From Xylaria sp. FL1777 (Eukaryota; Ascomycota; Sordariomycetes; Xylariales; Xylariaceae), in the NCBI GenBank assembly GCA_022578965.1, contig MU400554.1, positions 248,001 through 312,000 on the forward strand: a stretch of DNA of 64,000 bases, given 5' to 3'. The notes beneath the pieces were generated by a model. The model searched no databases. It was not told the origin of the DNA and saw only the letters and a list, made by a program, of their open reading frames with translations. Of the stretch, positions 36,641-49,936 are shown piece after piece. Positions within the stretch are counted from its first letter, which is position 1. Every line of letters starts with the position of its first letter. The position numbers and the translations under genes are program-made.

Positions 36641-39600
36641 CCCCTATTCTTTTGGTTAGGGGCGAATAATGCTAGAATAATGCTAAGCTCAGGCTAGTGT
36701 TAGGGGATTTAGTGCATACTAGGTGCCGAACCAATCCAGTTTCTAGATGAAATGTAAAGACACTGTACGATTCCTTGGAAATACCTCTCCACTAGTACCA
36801 CTGTAGGTAGTGTATACCTATACACACTTGGTACTGGCTGGAAGCATACGCTAGTGTTTGAGAACTACATATAACAACAAAAGTCGCTAAGGATTGTCAG
36901 GGGTAGATAAGGACGCTGATAGCCGTATGAGAAAGCCTTCTTCAGAATACTTATTTAACCGCTCGACCTGAATTGGAAGTCGAGGCCCAGACTATGGCAG
37001 GATCCTGCGAGGTCTTTCCATACTTCGCATAGGATAACCTTGCCCCGAACTAGCGTAGTCCTTCGCACGTGGAGGAATTACATATCTACCCTAGCGTTTT
37101 GTAGGTACGGCGAGACCTACTTGGATAAAAAGTAAGCAGATAATTCCCTATCTTCACATAAAGGCTGAAAGAAGAGCTGTCAAATCTCCCCGGACAGTAC
37201 GCTGCATAGTATATCTCCAACCCTGCCTAGAATCGATATTCTAGGTTCGGTTTTGCGGTTAAATACCCAGTCTAGTTAGTATACACTATTGACGTAGCTT
37301 GTAGATCGGTTAACATAGGTAGCCTTAACATGGCAGTTTTGTATCGACAACTTCAAAGTATCTCTTGATAATGTCATCTACCCGCATTTTGATGTGCATA
37401 CTTAGGTCGAAACCCAGGTCAGGCGGTGTGTAGCTAGCTTATTGGATGTCCTTATCTTTCTAATAGTGCTTACCTACGCAGTATGTTGGCAATGGTAAAT
37501 AACTCTTCACCGCTGAGAACTTCTTCAAGCGAGTTCTTAGAACAGCTGCTGCTGCAGTGACTTTGGGTTCTGTTTGGTCACTCATCTCGCAGACATTTCA
37601 TCGACACTTAGACTAATCATCGCCGTTTCGTAGAGTCTAGACATGTCGGTTACCTATTATTAGCCGTGATGTTTGCATGGATGCTGGAACCCGTCTGGTT
37701 TGATACATACACGGAAATACCTAGATGACTATAATCCAACCTCATGCTTATTCTGATCTTTGCTCTGGCCGTGCTTATCGAGCAAGTAGAAACCTCGCGG
37801 TTAATGGGTATCCAGTAAATTTGGTTGGCGTTAAGAACCTTGCTACGTTTTGCCAACGCCACAGCTCTCTCTCTCTCTCGACAACTCGGCGACTAATAAA
37901 ACAAGGCAGTGCGGGCGATGTAGGTAGATCTGAACCGAAAGTGAACAGCGATCTTCGAAGTTCCAAATTACAGTAAAGCTTACGCAACAACTGCGGCCAG
38001 ACACCGTCAGCCAAGCTGAACCCAAGCTTTCTGGACCAGACATATCACTTATTTATACTTGTCTACGACGTAGCCAAAACCAACAGTAAAACGATCTCGC
38101 CATCTAAAACATGAACCAACATCAGTATCATATCAGCGACAGCAAGTAGCAATTTATTACTATATCAGGTAAGCCTTGCGGCTTAACGTTGCATGAATAT
38201 GTAGGTACCGAGCGAATGTGCACTACAGACTTCTATGCCAAGATTATCAGCGCACACCCCCCCAGTCAATGACGTCATTTTAGTGCAGGACACAAACTCA
38301 CCCCAGTAGCTCGGCCGTGCAGAATACAATTAAGATAACTCCAAAGGTAAGTAACTTCTCCATACCCGGTGATAGGCTACTTTTTAAAGTGAGCGCCTGC
38401 GTATAGGAATTTTACCAATATCGGTACCAGTATTTCTTCACTGCCAATCTAGATATGCTAGGAATATCTACACTACTGATACCAGGTACCCTACCGCTCG
38501 CTTCGTCCGGGCGGAAGTGTTCCGGGATCATCGCTCACCTGTGGCAGAATTATGGGTCTGCGTTTCTTCCTCTCCCATCTCCTGGTCTCTGTCCTGGTCT
38601 AATACAGCTGGCCCTGTAGCATCTACATCAAACCAGATCGAATGAAAATAAAAAAACTCATTGACATCCCCAACACACCAATACCATCATCGTATTCGGG
38701 CCTCATTCTCATCATCATCACGGTGTTGCTGACAAACACTGCCTACACTATGAGTACTGCGTATGTGAGATGCTGGCTGCGACGACGCCGTGTCACCGTC
38801 ACAGAAATAGCCGAATGCGGCAAACTACTTACTTACTTAATGCGCCATCTAAGTAAGTCAGATGCATGTCACGCAGCATTACACATCCCGCGGGCAGTGC
38901 CACGGAGTCGTGTGATGCCGTCCTTTCGTCCTGTAGCAAGATTCCATCTGGTCTCACTCGCCGAAACTCCGCGTTCCAACCGTATACCGGTACCGTATGT
39001 GTGTGTGTGTATGTGTATGTAGTAGAACCAGGGTAATTTCACCGAAGGCGGAACACTCATTTCACTTTTTTTCTCATTGTTTGCCTCCCTCGGAAAGCAG
39101 CAGCATCCATCGTTCGGCGCTGATGCAACCAAAAAAACACCGATCGAAATGCTAGTATGCATACTGCTTACGCATAAAACCTCTACTACTTCAAACGCCA
39201 AACAAGCAACCGAGGAAACAGCAAAAGATGAAAATAAAACGAACACTTGAATGATCTAATTGAAATATGGCTAGTCTTTGGAGTAGTAGAGTTTAAACGA
39301 TTGATGGTATCTCGGGTCGTCTCTTGTTGTAGTGTACTAGTCTAGCTCTGCATCATCTTTAAGTTTCTCGTATTTGGCTTATTCTATCCACATCAAATTT
39401 CAAGAAAAAGGGGACTAAAGAAATAAAAACAAAAACAAAAAACAAAAAAAAAAGCGCATCTCAATATGACACTGTATACCTCAACTTGTTCAGTACATGC
39501 CCAGGTGTTGTTAGGAAATTCATGAGCTGATTTCACGGCCGACGTGGGTAGATAGGCTATCTCGGGTACTAACAGTTCCCAGCCCTATTAATAATATCCA

Positions 39601-41174
39601 TGGTATAGGTATATAGGTAGGATATCCGAGTTCTTGAATATCTCTGCAGACAAGGCCCCCCATCCCCTCCCCTCCCCCCCAGAGCTTGTCTCAAGCCCAT
39701 CACACGGACAAACACGCCGGGCGGAAACTACGAACTGTGGTGTAACCTGTGCCGCGCAGGTTGGGAGTAGGCTGGGGGCGACCACGGCCAACGGTTGGTT
39801 AGTTGGTTGGTTAGTTGGCTGCATACAGATACATACTTATTTATGCCTGAGACTTTGCAACCACCTGAACAACCAACAAGCAGCGACAGCGAGGCGCATG
39901 AAAATCCACCCATCTATCTACGCAGTATCTATCTATTCATCTATGCAGCAATGAATGAATGGGTAAGACCGAGACCGATAAGACGGACGGATGGACTGAC
40001 GGAGGTATGTATGTGGGTGGGCTTACGTGCGCACGTGAACCACATCACCGGTTACGCTTGCATTAAGACCGTCGGTCGGCTTTTGAAATTCATGACTACC
40101 TACATAATACGAAGGTCTCGTGTAAAGCACGATACGAGGACGCTACTTAAGTAGACGTAGTGGCGGTGGGCTTTTCGGCAGACGCATCATATTCTGTTAT
40201 TCCCTAGAGGTACTACTCAGACGCAGTATCGTACTAGCAGGTGATCTAGACCCCCTCTAGTCCTAGTATCGCCGCACATATACGTCCGTAAATTTGAAAT
40301 GAGAAAGAAGCATCAAAGACTTAGTAGTTTAACTTATTATTGCATTATACTATCTTTCCCCCAGCAACGGGATGGCTAGCATTACACTCGTTATCCGTAA
40401 CGCCGCTTTCCACGTAGTGCTAAATGCAACCAATATCTGGTCTCTCGAGTCCACGCCTGTCCGTGCCAATACATATACACCACAAGCCCCTCAAGACGTG
40501 ATATGACACACCCTCTCACCTCTCGCATACATGCGAGATGGTAAAAGCAGGTAGGCAAGACAGGACTTGCTTGTAAACATCCTGTCCATCCTTCCGTCCG
40601 TCCCTCCTTTCCTTCCGGGAACCAGGGATACAGTGAGTACACCTATCAGCTCCCCGGTGCGACCATGCAATATAATGCACACAAACATCTCGTGCACCAA
40701 ATTAAATCCTAGAAACGCAATTCCCTCCCTTCCTTTCCTTTCACCTAGTAGTCTCGGATTCAAGAAATAGACTCCAGCCAACGCCTTCTACAGAAGGGGC
40801 TATGGGTATATATATGTGCATATGTATATGTAAAACGCAATCGGCAGTTTTGGTATCAGTCCAACAGTGCAATTAGAGGGAGTGTGTGGAGAGGACGGGT
40901 TGGGCGATAGGGGTATATATGTAGATATATATGCTTTGCCGACAGAAAGCTGAAAATCATGAATTTCAAAATAGAACGCAAAGATCTCTCGGAACGCCGG
41001 TCCTGAATGCGGTGATTCGTGATAGATGTCGATAGAAAACGAATGTATATCGATGCGAGGAAGCGAGAGAGAGAGAGTGGTGTGGCGTATTCCTCGTATT
41101 GTGGTACATGGGCTAAGCTAAGCTCGATAGCCCAACATGCCGGCGCGAACAAACGCAGCACATTGGCATAGATG

Positions 41175-41193
41175 GATAGATAGATAGATAGAT
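41175..41193. repeat. (GATA)n microsatellite
   Basis: Nearly five GATA units lie about 30 bp beyond the stop codon of the LIM-domain gene, probably in its 3' UTR. Confidence 0.8.
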
Positions 41194-41221
41194 GAGTGGA
41201 CGGAAGGTCTTAGATAGACAA

Positions 41222-43534
41222 TTACATCATTCCCAGCCTCGTCATGCGCTTCTCCATCTTCTGCATGGGGCCCAAGCCGCCGCGGCCGAGCGCCTGGCCA
41301 GGCATCAGCCTCTGGCCCGTGGGCAAGCCGAATGGACGATGGAGATTCGATGACGGGCCCGCGGGTAATCCCCTAGGCGGCTCGCGTATGCTCGGGATGC
41401 CGCCCGGCGGCGGAGCTTGCATGCTCGGGCCGGACGCCGAGCCCAGTCGTTGCTGCTGGTGTAGGGGATGCGGCGGCGGGGGTCCCATCATCTGCTGCGC
41501 GCGGGCGGCCGACTGCATCCGCCTCCAGGCGTCGCGCTCGCAGTAGGAGCGCCCATTAACGTCGAAGTAGCCGTCACGCAGCACGACACCGCAGTCGCCG
41601 CAGCGGAAGCAGCCAGGATGGTACTTCTGCGGGACCTCGTCCTCGAGGTACTGGCCCTCGATCCCCCGGTGGCAGGACCCGCACAGGCTGCCGTTCAGCT
41701 TGTGGTAGTGCTGCTCGCAGTACGGCTGGTCCGAGTGCACGTAGAAGGTCGCGGAGCTGAAGGGTTCCTTGCATGTTGCGCACACAAAGCACGCTTTGTG
41801 GTATCGCCCCGTCAAACGCCCGTCTGCTGATGAGACTGACTTCCCTGTTATCGGTTCCTGGCACGCCTTACAATTCCCACGTGGTCGCGGGTTCCGCGAG
41901 GGTTGTCGGTTGTGTGAACTTGAGCCTTGTGTCGAGGTCGTCTGTGATCGCATCCGGCTCTGGGTTTCGGGAAGGGAGGCGTCGAGCCTTTCTAAATTGG
42001 GAATACTCCTAGGCGAAATAGGAGACTCAGATAGGAGATCTCGTCCGGCTTGAGCAGCTGGATCTGGTCGTAGATTTTGCAACGGCTCTGGCTTGGGGGC
42101 AGCTGGCCTGGGTGTGTCATTTGTTGGTATTGATATCGGCTTTGCTGTTGACGACCCCGGCCGCAACTCATTCATAGAATTTTGTAAATCGTCCATGAGA
42201 GCGTCCATATCCGGAGTGTTGGAAGGTCGGCGTGGCCCGGAGCGAGATCCAACCGACCGAGCTGGGCTTGTATTTGAGCTTGGGTGGCTAACTCGAGATT
42301 CCTGGCTATAGCCGGAATCGCTAGAAGACTGTGATATTGACGGTGAGTGGTAAGGGTTTCCGGCGCCAAATTCGTTGGCGAGATTTATCGAAAGGCTACC
42401 ATCTCGTGTCGGTGGCCGTATCAGGCTTTTACGGGGAGGCGGCGGACGCGATGTATCTTTTATTCCGTAAGAAGGCCGATGTTTGCGTTCACTGGTCATC
42501 ACGGGTTTGTCCCCATTCTGATTTGTTGGCCTACTTAACCTATCTGGTCGCAGACCAGGTGCAGACGGCGCACGGATAGGACCCTCGGTTTGCGATTCAT
42601 TCTCGCCCGATTTGAGAAGTTGGTCAGGGAACGTTTCTGATCGTTTACCAAAGGCAAGAGGTTGTGGACTGGCGTCTTCCCCTTCTCTCTGTGGCGGCCC
42701 AAACCCGCCATACCCATTCTTCCGTGGCATTCTTGGCAAGGCTATGCTTCCACTTCTCCCCGATGAGCTCGAAGCCGCTGTACTTGGTCGGTCAATCGAT
42801 GATCCTAGCCGCGAGATATCGTCGCTCGAGTCCGTGGTATCATCTCTACTAGCAGTCCGGGGAAACGCGTTCTTCGTTGAACGAGTTCGGCCCACTTCAA
42901 ATGGCCCGGGTGCGATACTGTTCATCCTCGTCAAGAGACTTGACGTCTGTTTATTAGGGCTTGTTCCATATGCTGACTCTCCCTCTTCTGGTCCTGCCTC
43001 TGCTGAAAAGCTACCAAAGCCGCCAAGCCGCCGTGGAGACCCTGCGATAGCCGGCGAGAAGTAATCATCGTTAGCAGATCCGACTCCAAGGCGCCCGTTC
43101 ATTGGTGTCTTAGGCGAAATCGCTTGAGATCCCGTCGAGGCACTGACTGGCGTTAATTGATCCCTAGCAAACGTTCGATCTGGTATAGGTAGTTAGAACA
43201 CATGGCCCAAAGCATCTAGTAACGAGCGGTATACTTACTTGCTGCCGACGTGTCCACTGCCGGTGGTGCACGAGTGAATTTGTCAAACACATTTTGCTTG
43301 AATGAAGAGAGGGCACCACCAAGAAGATCTGGCATCGGCGCAGCTGCTGTACGGGCGTCAGAAGCTAATTCTTGAAGAGTATGACGACAGAGTAGTTCAC
43401 GTACGTTCCGGCGCTGTGGATTCATTGCCACCTCCACAAACGTGGTCTCCCATCATAGAAATCTCAACTTGGTTGCCGCAATTTGAGCACTTTATTGTCG
43501 GCATGAAAGCCGACTGTCGTGATAAGTCCGTCAT
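41222..43534 (-). CDS. Two-LIM-domain protein, paxillin-like
   Basis: Three exons, 43534-43405, 43364-43239 and 43179-41222, give 737 residues. The N terminus has a C-x2-C knuckle (TIKCSNCGNQVEISMMGDHVC, only its key Cys matter) that is conserved in filamentous fungi. A Ser/Pro-rich, probably disordered region with many Arg-rich phosphosite-like stretches follows to about residue 520. Two adjacent LIM domains come next: CKAC..HKACFVCATC..YCEQHYH and CGSC..HPGCFRCGDC..YCERDA, with all eight zinc ligands visible in each. The tail is Gly/Pro/Met-rich. Family relatives include yeast Pxl1-type paxillin homologues that act at septa and sites of polarised growth; that role is inferred. The first intron is only 40 nt, which is short even for fungi. 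The stop codon is at 41222-41224. Confidence 0.88.
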
Positions 43535-46259
43535 GGTCGTGATCCGAGATTCCAAACTCCTTAGTATACGTATCCTGCGTCCACGCAATCATTCGTTCCT
43601 TATCGCTTGATAGCTGATGGCCCTTTCGCTATTCGTTATGCTGTAATTCGGTCTGCGTGTTCCTCGTATGCGCAGACGTTAGGAGATCCCAATACTCGTA
43701 TGGGTAAGGCAAGTAACGACTCTCGACAATTATTCGATATAGGCGTTGTGACGACAAGGTCATGGGGATCTAAGAAGACTAGGGGCCGCATAGATGATCG
43801 AAGATCTCTGTTGTGTTACTCCCAAAACGATCCGCCCTGAGGGTATCACGAAGACGTTGCGGCCAGTAGTTTAATTGGCAGGATGTTTCCGACAAGTTCT
43901 CTCGCGGCGGTACCGTTTGAGATGGAGTTTCGGTGATTGCTCACTCTAGATCTACGCTTGACAAGGCATTGGTGAAAAGGAGGTCAAGTCTAAGGGCAGT
44001 CGAATTGTGTAAAGATCGGTGAGGGCGGTTGTTCCTGTTGTATCCAGAAGGCGTCTTGAATATCCCTGCACAACTACCCCTGGATGTCCCATGGGTCCCT
44101 GGCAACGAGTTGATATGCACGGTTGTTTAGTGTATACACCATATTACAGGGAAGGCCCCAGTCCTTGTCTCGTTTGGCAGCTTTCTCAGAATAGGACTAG
44201 TATCATGGATATCGTCGTGAGCGACAGAGGGGTTTCTCCATACACGGACGGTACGGTTCCTTGATATGACAGAGGAGAGGAGAGATAGGTATGATATAAA
44301 AAGGTGAGACCGAAGGGGAGGGGAGACAATATATGCGCAGCAAATGTAAATATAGGAACAGTGAGACTAGGCGAGTCGAAGAGTCGATTGCTCGCTCGCT
44401 TATTACTGCGTGCAATGCCTTGAGCCGCCTCCTCGTGGTCAGAAACAAGACGGCGAGCAGAATGGGCAGCCAATCATTCGAATCCCTTGCTTTGTCCCGG
44501 ACGTGTCAGGCTGATGTTCCCAAACTGTCCAAGTACAGACGAAGCACGAATGCACTCAGAAATCCTGATTCCGCAAGAGGTAATTGGGTTATGCATTATT
44601 ATGTCATGGTTCGCTGGAACATTTGACAATTCGAGAATAATTCCAGTCATTTGTCTTGAACCTTCCCCATCGAGAAAGCAAAGGAGCGACAGAATGTAGT
44701 GTAGGTTTACTACCTGGTAGTGCATAATAACTAGGTAGGTGGAAGTACAGTAACCGCCTAGGGCACTGGAAATGAATTTACACTAAAGAACGCCACCATT
44801 GCTGTTACGAGCCTAGCGTGCTGCGAGATGAGCTGCCTTTGTCCAGTGCAGTGTTATACCCAGGCACGTACAGCGTACCTAGTGCAACCCAAGGCCCCCA
44901 GGGCTGGTACGGTTATCCTACAGCTCCGAGCTTGCTGGCCAATTGCAAGTCGCCTCCAGAGCCGGTTGAAACAAAGGGGCCGCATTTGCCTTGCCTCTTC
45001 TCTCCTTTGCCTAAATCGAGGGTCTCGTGCTCTGCATCGAATGCCCCCGACGCTTCTGGCATGAAACCTCGATAACCTCGATTGGGGGTTCCAGGGCCAC
45101 TGGATGTTGGTTCAAGGGATCGATCGATTGTCCAGCTCTCCGATAGTGTGTAACCATTGCAACCATTGATGCAGGTTGTAAGAATGCTTACGTATAACGC
45201 AGTAAGACGTCCAGCAATAAATACTGCGGCTATTACTTAATTAGGTAGATTTTAGTGTAGGTGGTGTAGCACATTGATTGTCAGTTCACATACTTACACA
45301 CACATACAGGTAGCAATATACTTACACCAAGCATAAACATCACACTATCCCGCGTGTACCACAGTAACGTTATCACGACAAACAAAAGACAATAACAGTA
45401 CTTATATTGATTCCCTTCTGCCATAGTCCGTCCTTGTCTAAACTAGGGTACTGGCTGTGGGGTGCCTCCTCCCAATCCCTGTGATAGGCCATTCGGCAAA
45501 TTAATCGTCATTTCTGAAGACCATGGGGTTTCTCGTTTCGTATGTAAAGCCGGAGCATAGAACCTAATTGCAGCACAATACGGGTCCGCATCCAGCGATG
45601 GTGGATGTTTTGTACCATTGCTACGCTTATACACTAAGGATCTTCAGTCCAGGATGGGTTTCTTGAGGGCAAAATGGAGGGGGTGGAGAGGTATACGCAT
45701 ACGTATATGTAAGAGTGGAGGAGAGTGAACACCTAACATACCTAATAGTATACACCACACTAACAATGCCCGCGTTCGTTACATCGTCATGAGATCAAAA
45801 CCCCCCAACCTACCCGATCCGGATGCGTTGTCTCGTGGCCGGCGTGGTCTCCTATGGTGTCCCGAGCGACGGGTTCTGTTTCATCGTGGCCGGGAGCTCT
45901 CGCCTCACATTGCGTGCATGTGCATTGAACATTCCCGCGCGGTACGACGAGGCAGGCTTCACTCGGCGAGACATTGGTCTAACGGTTCTCCAGCTTGTTT
46001 CGTCAGGCCATTCGTTGCCGAAGCGGTACCCCTGTTGATCAGGTCCCCCTGATTCAGTCTCCACAACTTAGTGTGGTGTAGAGCGATCTTAGCATTCGTA
46101 ACGACCCTGGTCTTCTTGGCTTCTCGGCTTAATATAATACAGGCGTCGGATGCATTGAAGGAGCGCTCGCTTGGCCTGCCTGGGAATTCGGCAGCCGTAA
46201 CTAAGCGGAGAATCCGTACACTAAATCTGTAGAGTCAGTCGGCTTACAACTGCGGTGGC

Positions 46260-46277
46260 ATACTGCGTACGCAGTAT
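46260..46277. repeat. Perfect 18-bp palindrome ATACTGCGTACGCAGTAT
   Basis: The sequence equals its own reverse complement over 18 bp. Each half is the ATACTGCGTA word that recurs through the spacers of this window. It could be a protein-binding dyad or a foldback remnant; nothing in the neighbourhood decides. Confidence 0.9.
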
Positions 46278-47838
46278 AGGCGTGCTTTCGCACTCCAACC
46301 ATGCAAGTGAGAGTCGGCGTCGATTGATGCTAGAGTATCTGAGCGAACTAAACGCCGACACTAATTGTGGTCTTCCGTTGTCGATCCGCAAGTGCCGTCA
46401 CGTACATAACATCGCAATTAGCAAAGTCCAAAAGTCCCCTGATCAGAACCCCGAAACTACACTATTTGCAGCAAATACTGAACAGATCAATGACGATAGC
46501 CGACTTCTTATCCAAATCAGGTAAATAGGATCTACTCAGTATCTAACGATAGCGTCGATTCGACGATCGCAGAACCATACTGGGTTAGTCACTCGGCGCA
46601 AGCTCCTAGTTAGCTAGCCTTCTGCCTCCTCGAGCATGGAGATGCATGAGGAGGATGTCATGTGCAGTGGAAAGTTTTATTTGTATAGTACACTGCACAC
46701 GACGGTAGATGCGATGAGGGGTCCTATGATGGTTGCGGTTGACTGTGGAGATTGTCTCGGGAGATCGTATCTGGATGCTACTAATATGCTCGAGGGAGTA
46801 TACTACGGAAGTATAGTCTCGGATGTTTGGAATGCTTCAATCGTTGTTGTTGCATATATACTAGGTAGCATTCTCCTATTTAATAGCGGATAGGCAAATC
46901 TGGCTTGCTAGCACAGTTCTAGGCCAACGATTTTGACGACTCGTGAGGGCTCGGGGTCGATCAACAGCACTATTAATATGCTAGCAAGGCGGATGCCCTG
47001 CTCGAGGCAGCATTCGGCAGACTTGAGTGACAATCCGTAATCTATATCCCACATACCTAGATATATTGCATTTCAGGTGGATTGTTCCACGAAGACATGA
47101 GCGAATGGATATTAGCCACGCTGCAATATGGTTTGCTGATTCAAAATCTCGACAAGGCGAAAGTTGACCCAGACGCTGTGGACTGCAGCGGGGAACTAGG
47201 TACTTACATAACTGTACGCATATGCGTAAGTAGGGAGCGATAGCAAGGTATACTACGCACGCAGTACGTGGCAGCGCACGATAACGGAGACATTTCAAAG
47301 TGCCCCCATACTACACTTGACCTAGTTGCATGCGGCTAGGTGATTACATAATTGGGGGGCCAATTAGAGCCTCTAGAACCTTGACCCCTCTATCGTCCCG
47401 CAGACCAGAACCAAGGTCTTTCAAGCTACACCTACAGCCCACCTTCGAACTAATACTCACCGTCTTCATCAACTTGGTGTGTCGTGGAGGGTCGTAACAA
47501 GGCTTGTTGTGATAGCCGTCGATGATTCGTTTGAATACCTAGTTCCCTTCCTGTGCTCCTCTTGCCTCTTATGCGTACTTCTTACTTACGACATGCTAAC
47601 AAGACCTAAGTATGTACCTGTGGTGCCACCTGGAACAGCTCACCGCATCCACTATCGGCGGGTACTTGTCCGATAAGAACAATTGCCCCTCATTTCTTTG
47701 TATACGCAGTATGTATACCCAAAGTATACGTACTACATAGATAGAGAGATAGACTACACTAGACTAACGTTAGATACTTACCTCCTGCTACCGATGGACA
47801 CCGGCTTCCGGCCCTGAATAAATACTCCTTAACTAGCC

Positions 47839-47861
47839 CGCTCTCCCTCTCCCTCTTCCTC
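47839..47861 (+). promoter_or_regulatory. CT-rich tract upstream of ino1
   Basis: A pyrimidine run of CGCTCTCCCTCTCCCTCTTC type ends about 330 bp before the ino1 ATG. This is the usual look of a filamentous-fungal core promoter or leader. I saw no clear yeast-type inositol-responsive element, but did not search exhaustively. Confidence 0.4.
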
Positions 47862-48187
47862 TGAATTCATTTCTCAACCTGTAGAGTTCAGTCTTTCGTC
47901 GTATTACGTCCATCTTCACAGACATTGTCCCAAGTCGATCGCGCTCCCGGGCCGCGGTCACACAACACCGTCAAGACGTTTTCTAATCTCCTCAACTCGT
48001 ACGGACCCTGCCTGCCAACGCCTGTTGCCGTTGTCGTGATGATTAGACTAACCTCGTTACCAGCGTCCATCACCCGTACGCAGGAGCCCGTTGCTCTTCT
48101 CCAGGTGGAAGCGCATCGGACTCGCCCTACACCCCATAAAGGGATATTACTGCTTGTTGCAAAATCAGCCAATCGCTAATATCTAAA

Positions 48188-49936
48188 ATGGCGCCACACG
48201 CCGAATCGGCCAACGAAACTGCGTACGGGCACGGACAAACCCGTGGCCTAAACACAACTGTGTCTGCGGGCAAGGAGAACACTTTTGTAGTGGACTCCCC
48301 CAACGTGACTTACACCGACAGCGAGATCCAGTCCAAGTATACCTACCGGACCACGAGTGTATCCCGGGGCGCCGATGGCAAGTATGTGGCCACGCCCAAG
48401 GAGACACAATACGACTTCAAGGTCGACCGCAAAACTCCCAAGACGGGAATGATGTTGGTGGGATGGGGTGGCAACAATGGTACTACAGTAACCGCCGGTA
48501 TTATTGCGAACCGTCGAGGTTTAGTGTGGGAGACTCGTGAGGGGCCGCGTGCTGCCAACTACTACGGCTCCGTCCTAATGAGCTCCACCATGAAGCTCGG
48601 CACTGATGCTCAAACCATGCAAGATGTCAATATTCCTTTCCACGACGTTTTGCCTATTGTCCACCCCAATGACCTTGTTATCGGGGGATGGGACATCAGC
48701 CGCATGGACCTTGCTGCAGCCATGGATCGCGCTGCCGTGCTCGAGCCCACTCTTAAGGCACAGGTCAGAAAGGAAATGAGCCAAATGGTCCCTCTCCCGA
48801 GTATCTACTACCCGGACTTCATCGCTGCCAATCAGGAAGACCGAGCCGATAACTTGATTCCTAATAGCAGAGCTGAATGGGGTCATGTTGAAAAGATTCG
48901 CGAGGATATTCGGTATGACCAATCCCCTTCCCTTCTACCACCAACGCGTGCTCACGCTTGATATAGGAATTTCAAGGCACAGAACAATCTTGAAAAGGTT
49001 ATCGTTCTGTGGACTGCCAACACTGAACGATATGCCGAAATTATTCCCGGAGTGAATGATACCGCAGGCAACTTGTGCGAAGCTATTTCGAATCACCACA
49101 AGGAGATATCGCCTTCGACTATCTTTGCCGTGGCCTGCATCCTCGAGAATGCCCCCTTCATTAACGGCTCCCCACAAAACACCTTTGTGCCAGGTGTTAT
49201 TGAGCTGGCTTCGAAGCACAATGCCTTCATCGGCGGTGATGACTTCAAGTCCGGACAGACGAAGATGAAATCAGCCCTGGTAGACTTTCTGATCAACGCA
49301 GGCATTAAGCTCACTTCGATCGCGAGCTACAACCACCTTGGCAACAATGATGGCAAGAACCTAAGCTCACAGAAACAATTCCGCTCCAAGGAGATTTCCA
49401 AGTCCAACGTTGTCGACGACATGGTCGAGGCAAACACTGTCCTTTACCAGAAAGGCGAGCACCCAGACCACACCGTCGTCATCAAGTACATGCCGGCTGT
49501 CGGCGACAACAAGCGTGCCCTGGACGAATACTACGCTGAGATCTTCCTCGGTGGACACCAGACTATTTCGTAAGTCCAAGCGTACCGGGCATTTCTTTCT
49601 TACCCTGGCTAAGTCCTCTAACTAACATATCTATGACGTAGCATCTTCAACGTCTGTGAAGACTCCTTGCTCGCCTCGCCTCTCATCATCGACCTGGTCC
49701 TCGTGGCCGAGATGATGACGCGCATCCAATGGCGTGCGCACACGGACGACAAGTTCAAGAGCTTCCACAGCGTCCTCAGCATCCTCTCCTACATGCTCAA
49801 GGCACCGCTCACACCGCCCGGTACACCTGTCGTCAACGCCCTTGCCAAACAACGTGCTGCGTTGACGAACATCTTCCGTGCTTGTGTTGGCTTGGAGCCC
49901 GAGTCAGACATGACGCTTGAGCACAAGTTATTCTAG
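48188..49936 (+). CDS. ino1: Inositol-3-phosphate synthase (myo-inositol-1-phosphate synthase)
   Basis: Three exons, 48188-48912, 48967-49569 and 49642-49936, give 540 residues, close to the roughly 533 of yeast Ino1. Introns start GTATGA and GTAAGT and end ATAG and GTAG. The NAD-binding motif [16 protein letters not shown] lies near residues 95-110. Family signatures follow: NPND-equivalent [23 protein letters not shown], the catalytic region [44 protein letters not shown] and [15 protein letters not shown] text near the end. The enzyme converts glucose 6-phosphate to inositol 3-phosphate with bound NAD, the first step of de novo inositol and phosphatidylinositol synthesis in the cytosol. 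All key blocks are intact, and no neighbouring inositol gene is visible. Confidence 0.97.

Larger units (their letters stand above)
35644..41221. other. 5.6-kb intergenic spacer
   Basis: No supported gene. It holds the 5' flank of the DUF3405 gene on the left and the 3' flank of the LIM gene on the right. ACTGCGTA/TACGCAGT words occur at 37475, 38756 and 39919. There is a (GAAATT)n stretch at 36.6 kb, a GGTTAGTT stretch near 39.79-39.82 kb, an A-rich tract at 39.42-39.45 kb, and a GATA array near 41.18 kb. Open frames at 38.6-39.0 and 39.6-40.2 kb consist largely of repeat translations. Confidence 0.6.
43535..48187. other. 4.7-kb intergenic spacer between divergent LIM and ino1 genes
   Basis: It holds the promoters of two divergently transcribed genes. 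There is no supported coding region; candidate frames at 43.6-43.8, 44.0-44.7, 45.8-46.1 and 46.6-46.9 kb lack recognisable domains and overlap on both strands. The 18-bp palindrome at 46260, a TACGCAGT word at 47703 and a CT-rich tract at 47.84 kb are the only marked features. Confidence 0.6.

Noticed and set aside
38642..40154. Several 80-126-codon ORFs in the 35.6-41.2 kb spacer
   Set aside because: They overlap on both strands, consist largely of translated simple repeats, and show no known domain or splice continuation.
46636..46893. 85-codon ORF with a C-terminal hydrophobic stretch
   Set aside because: No family resemblance, no splice-linked neighbour and no clear promoter; too short to support alone.
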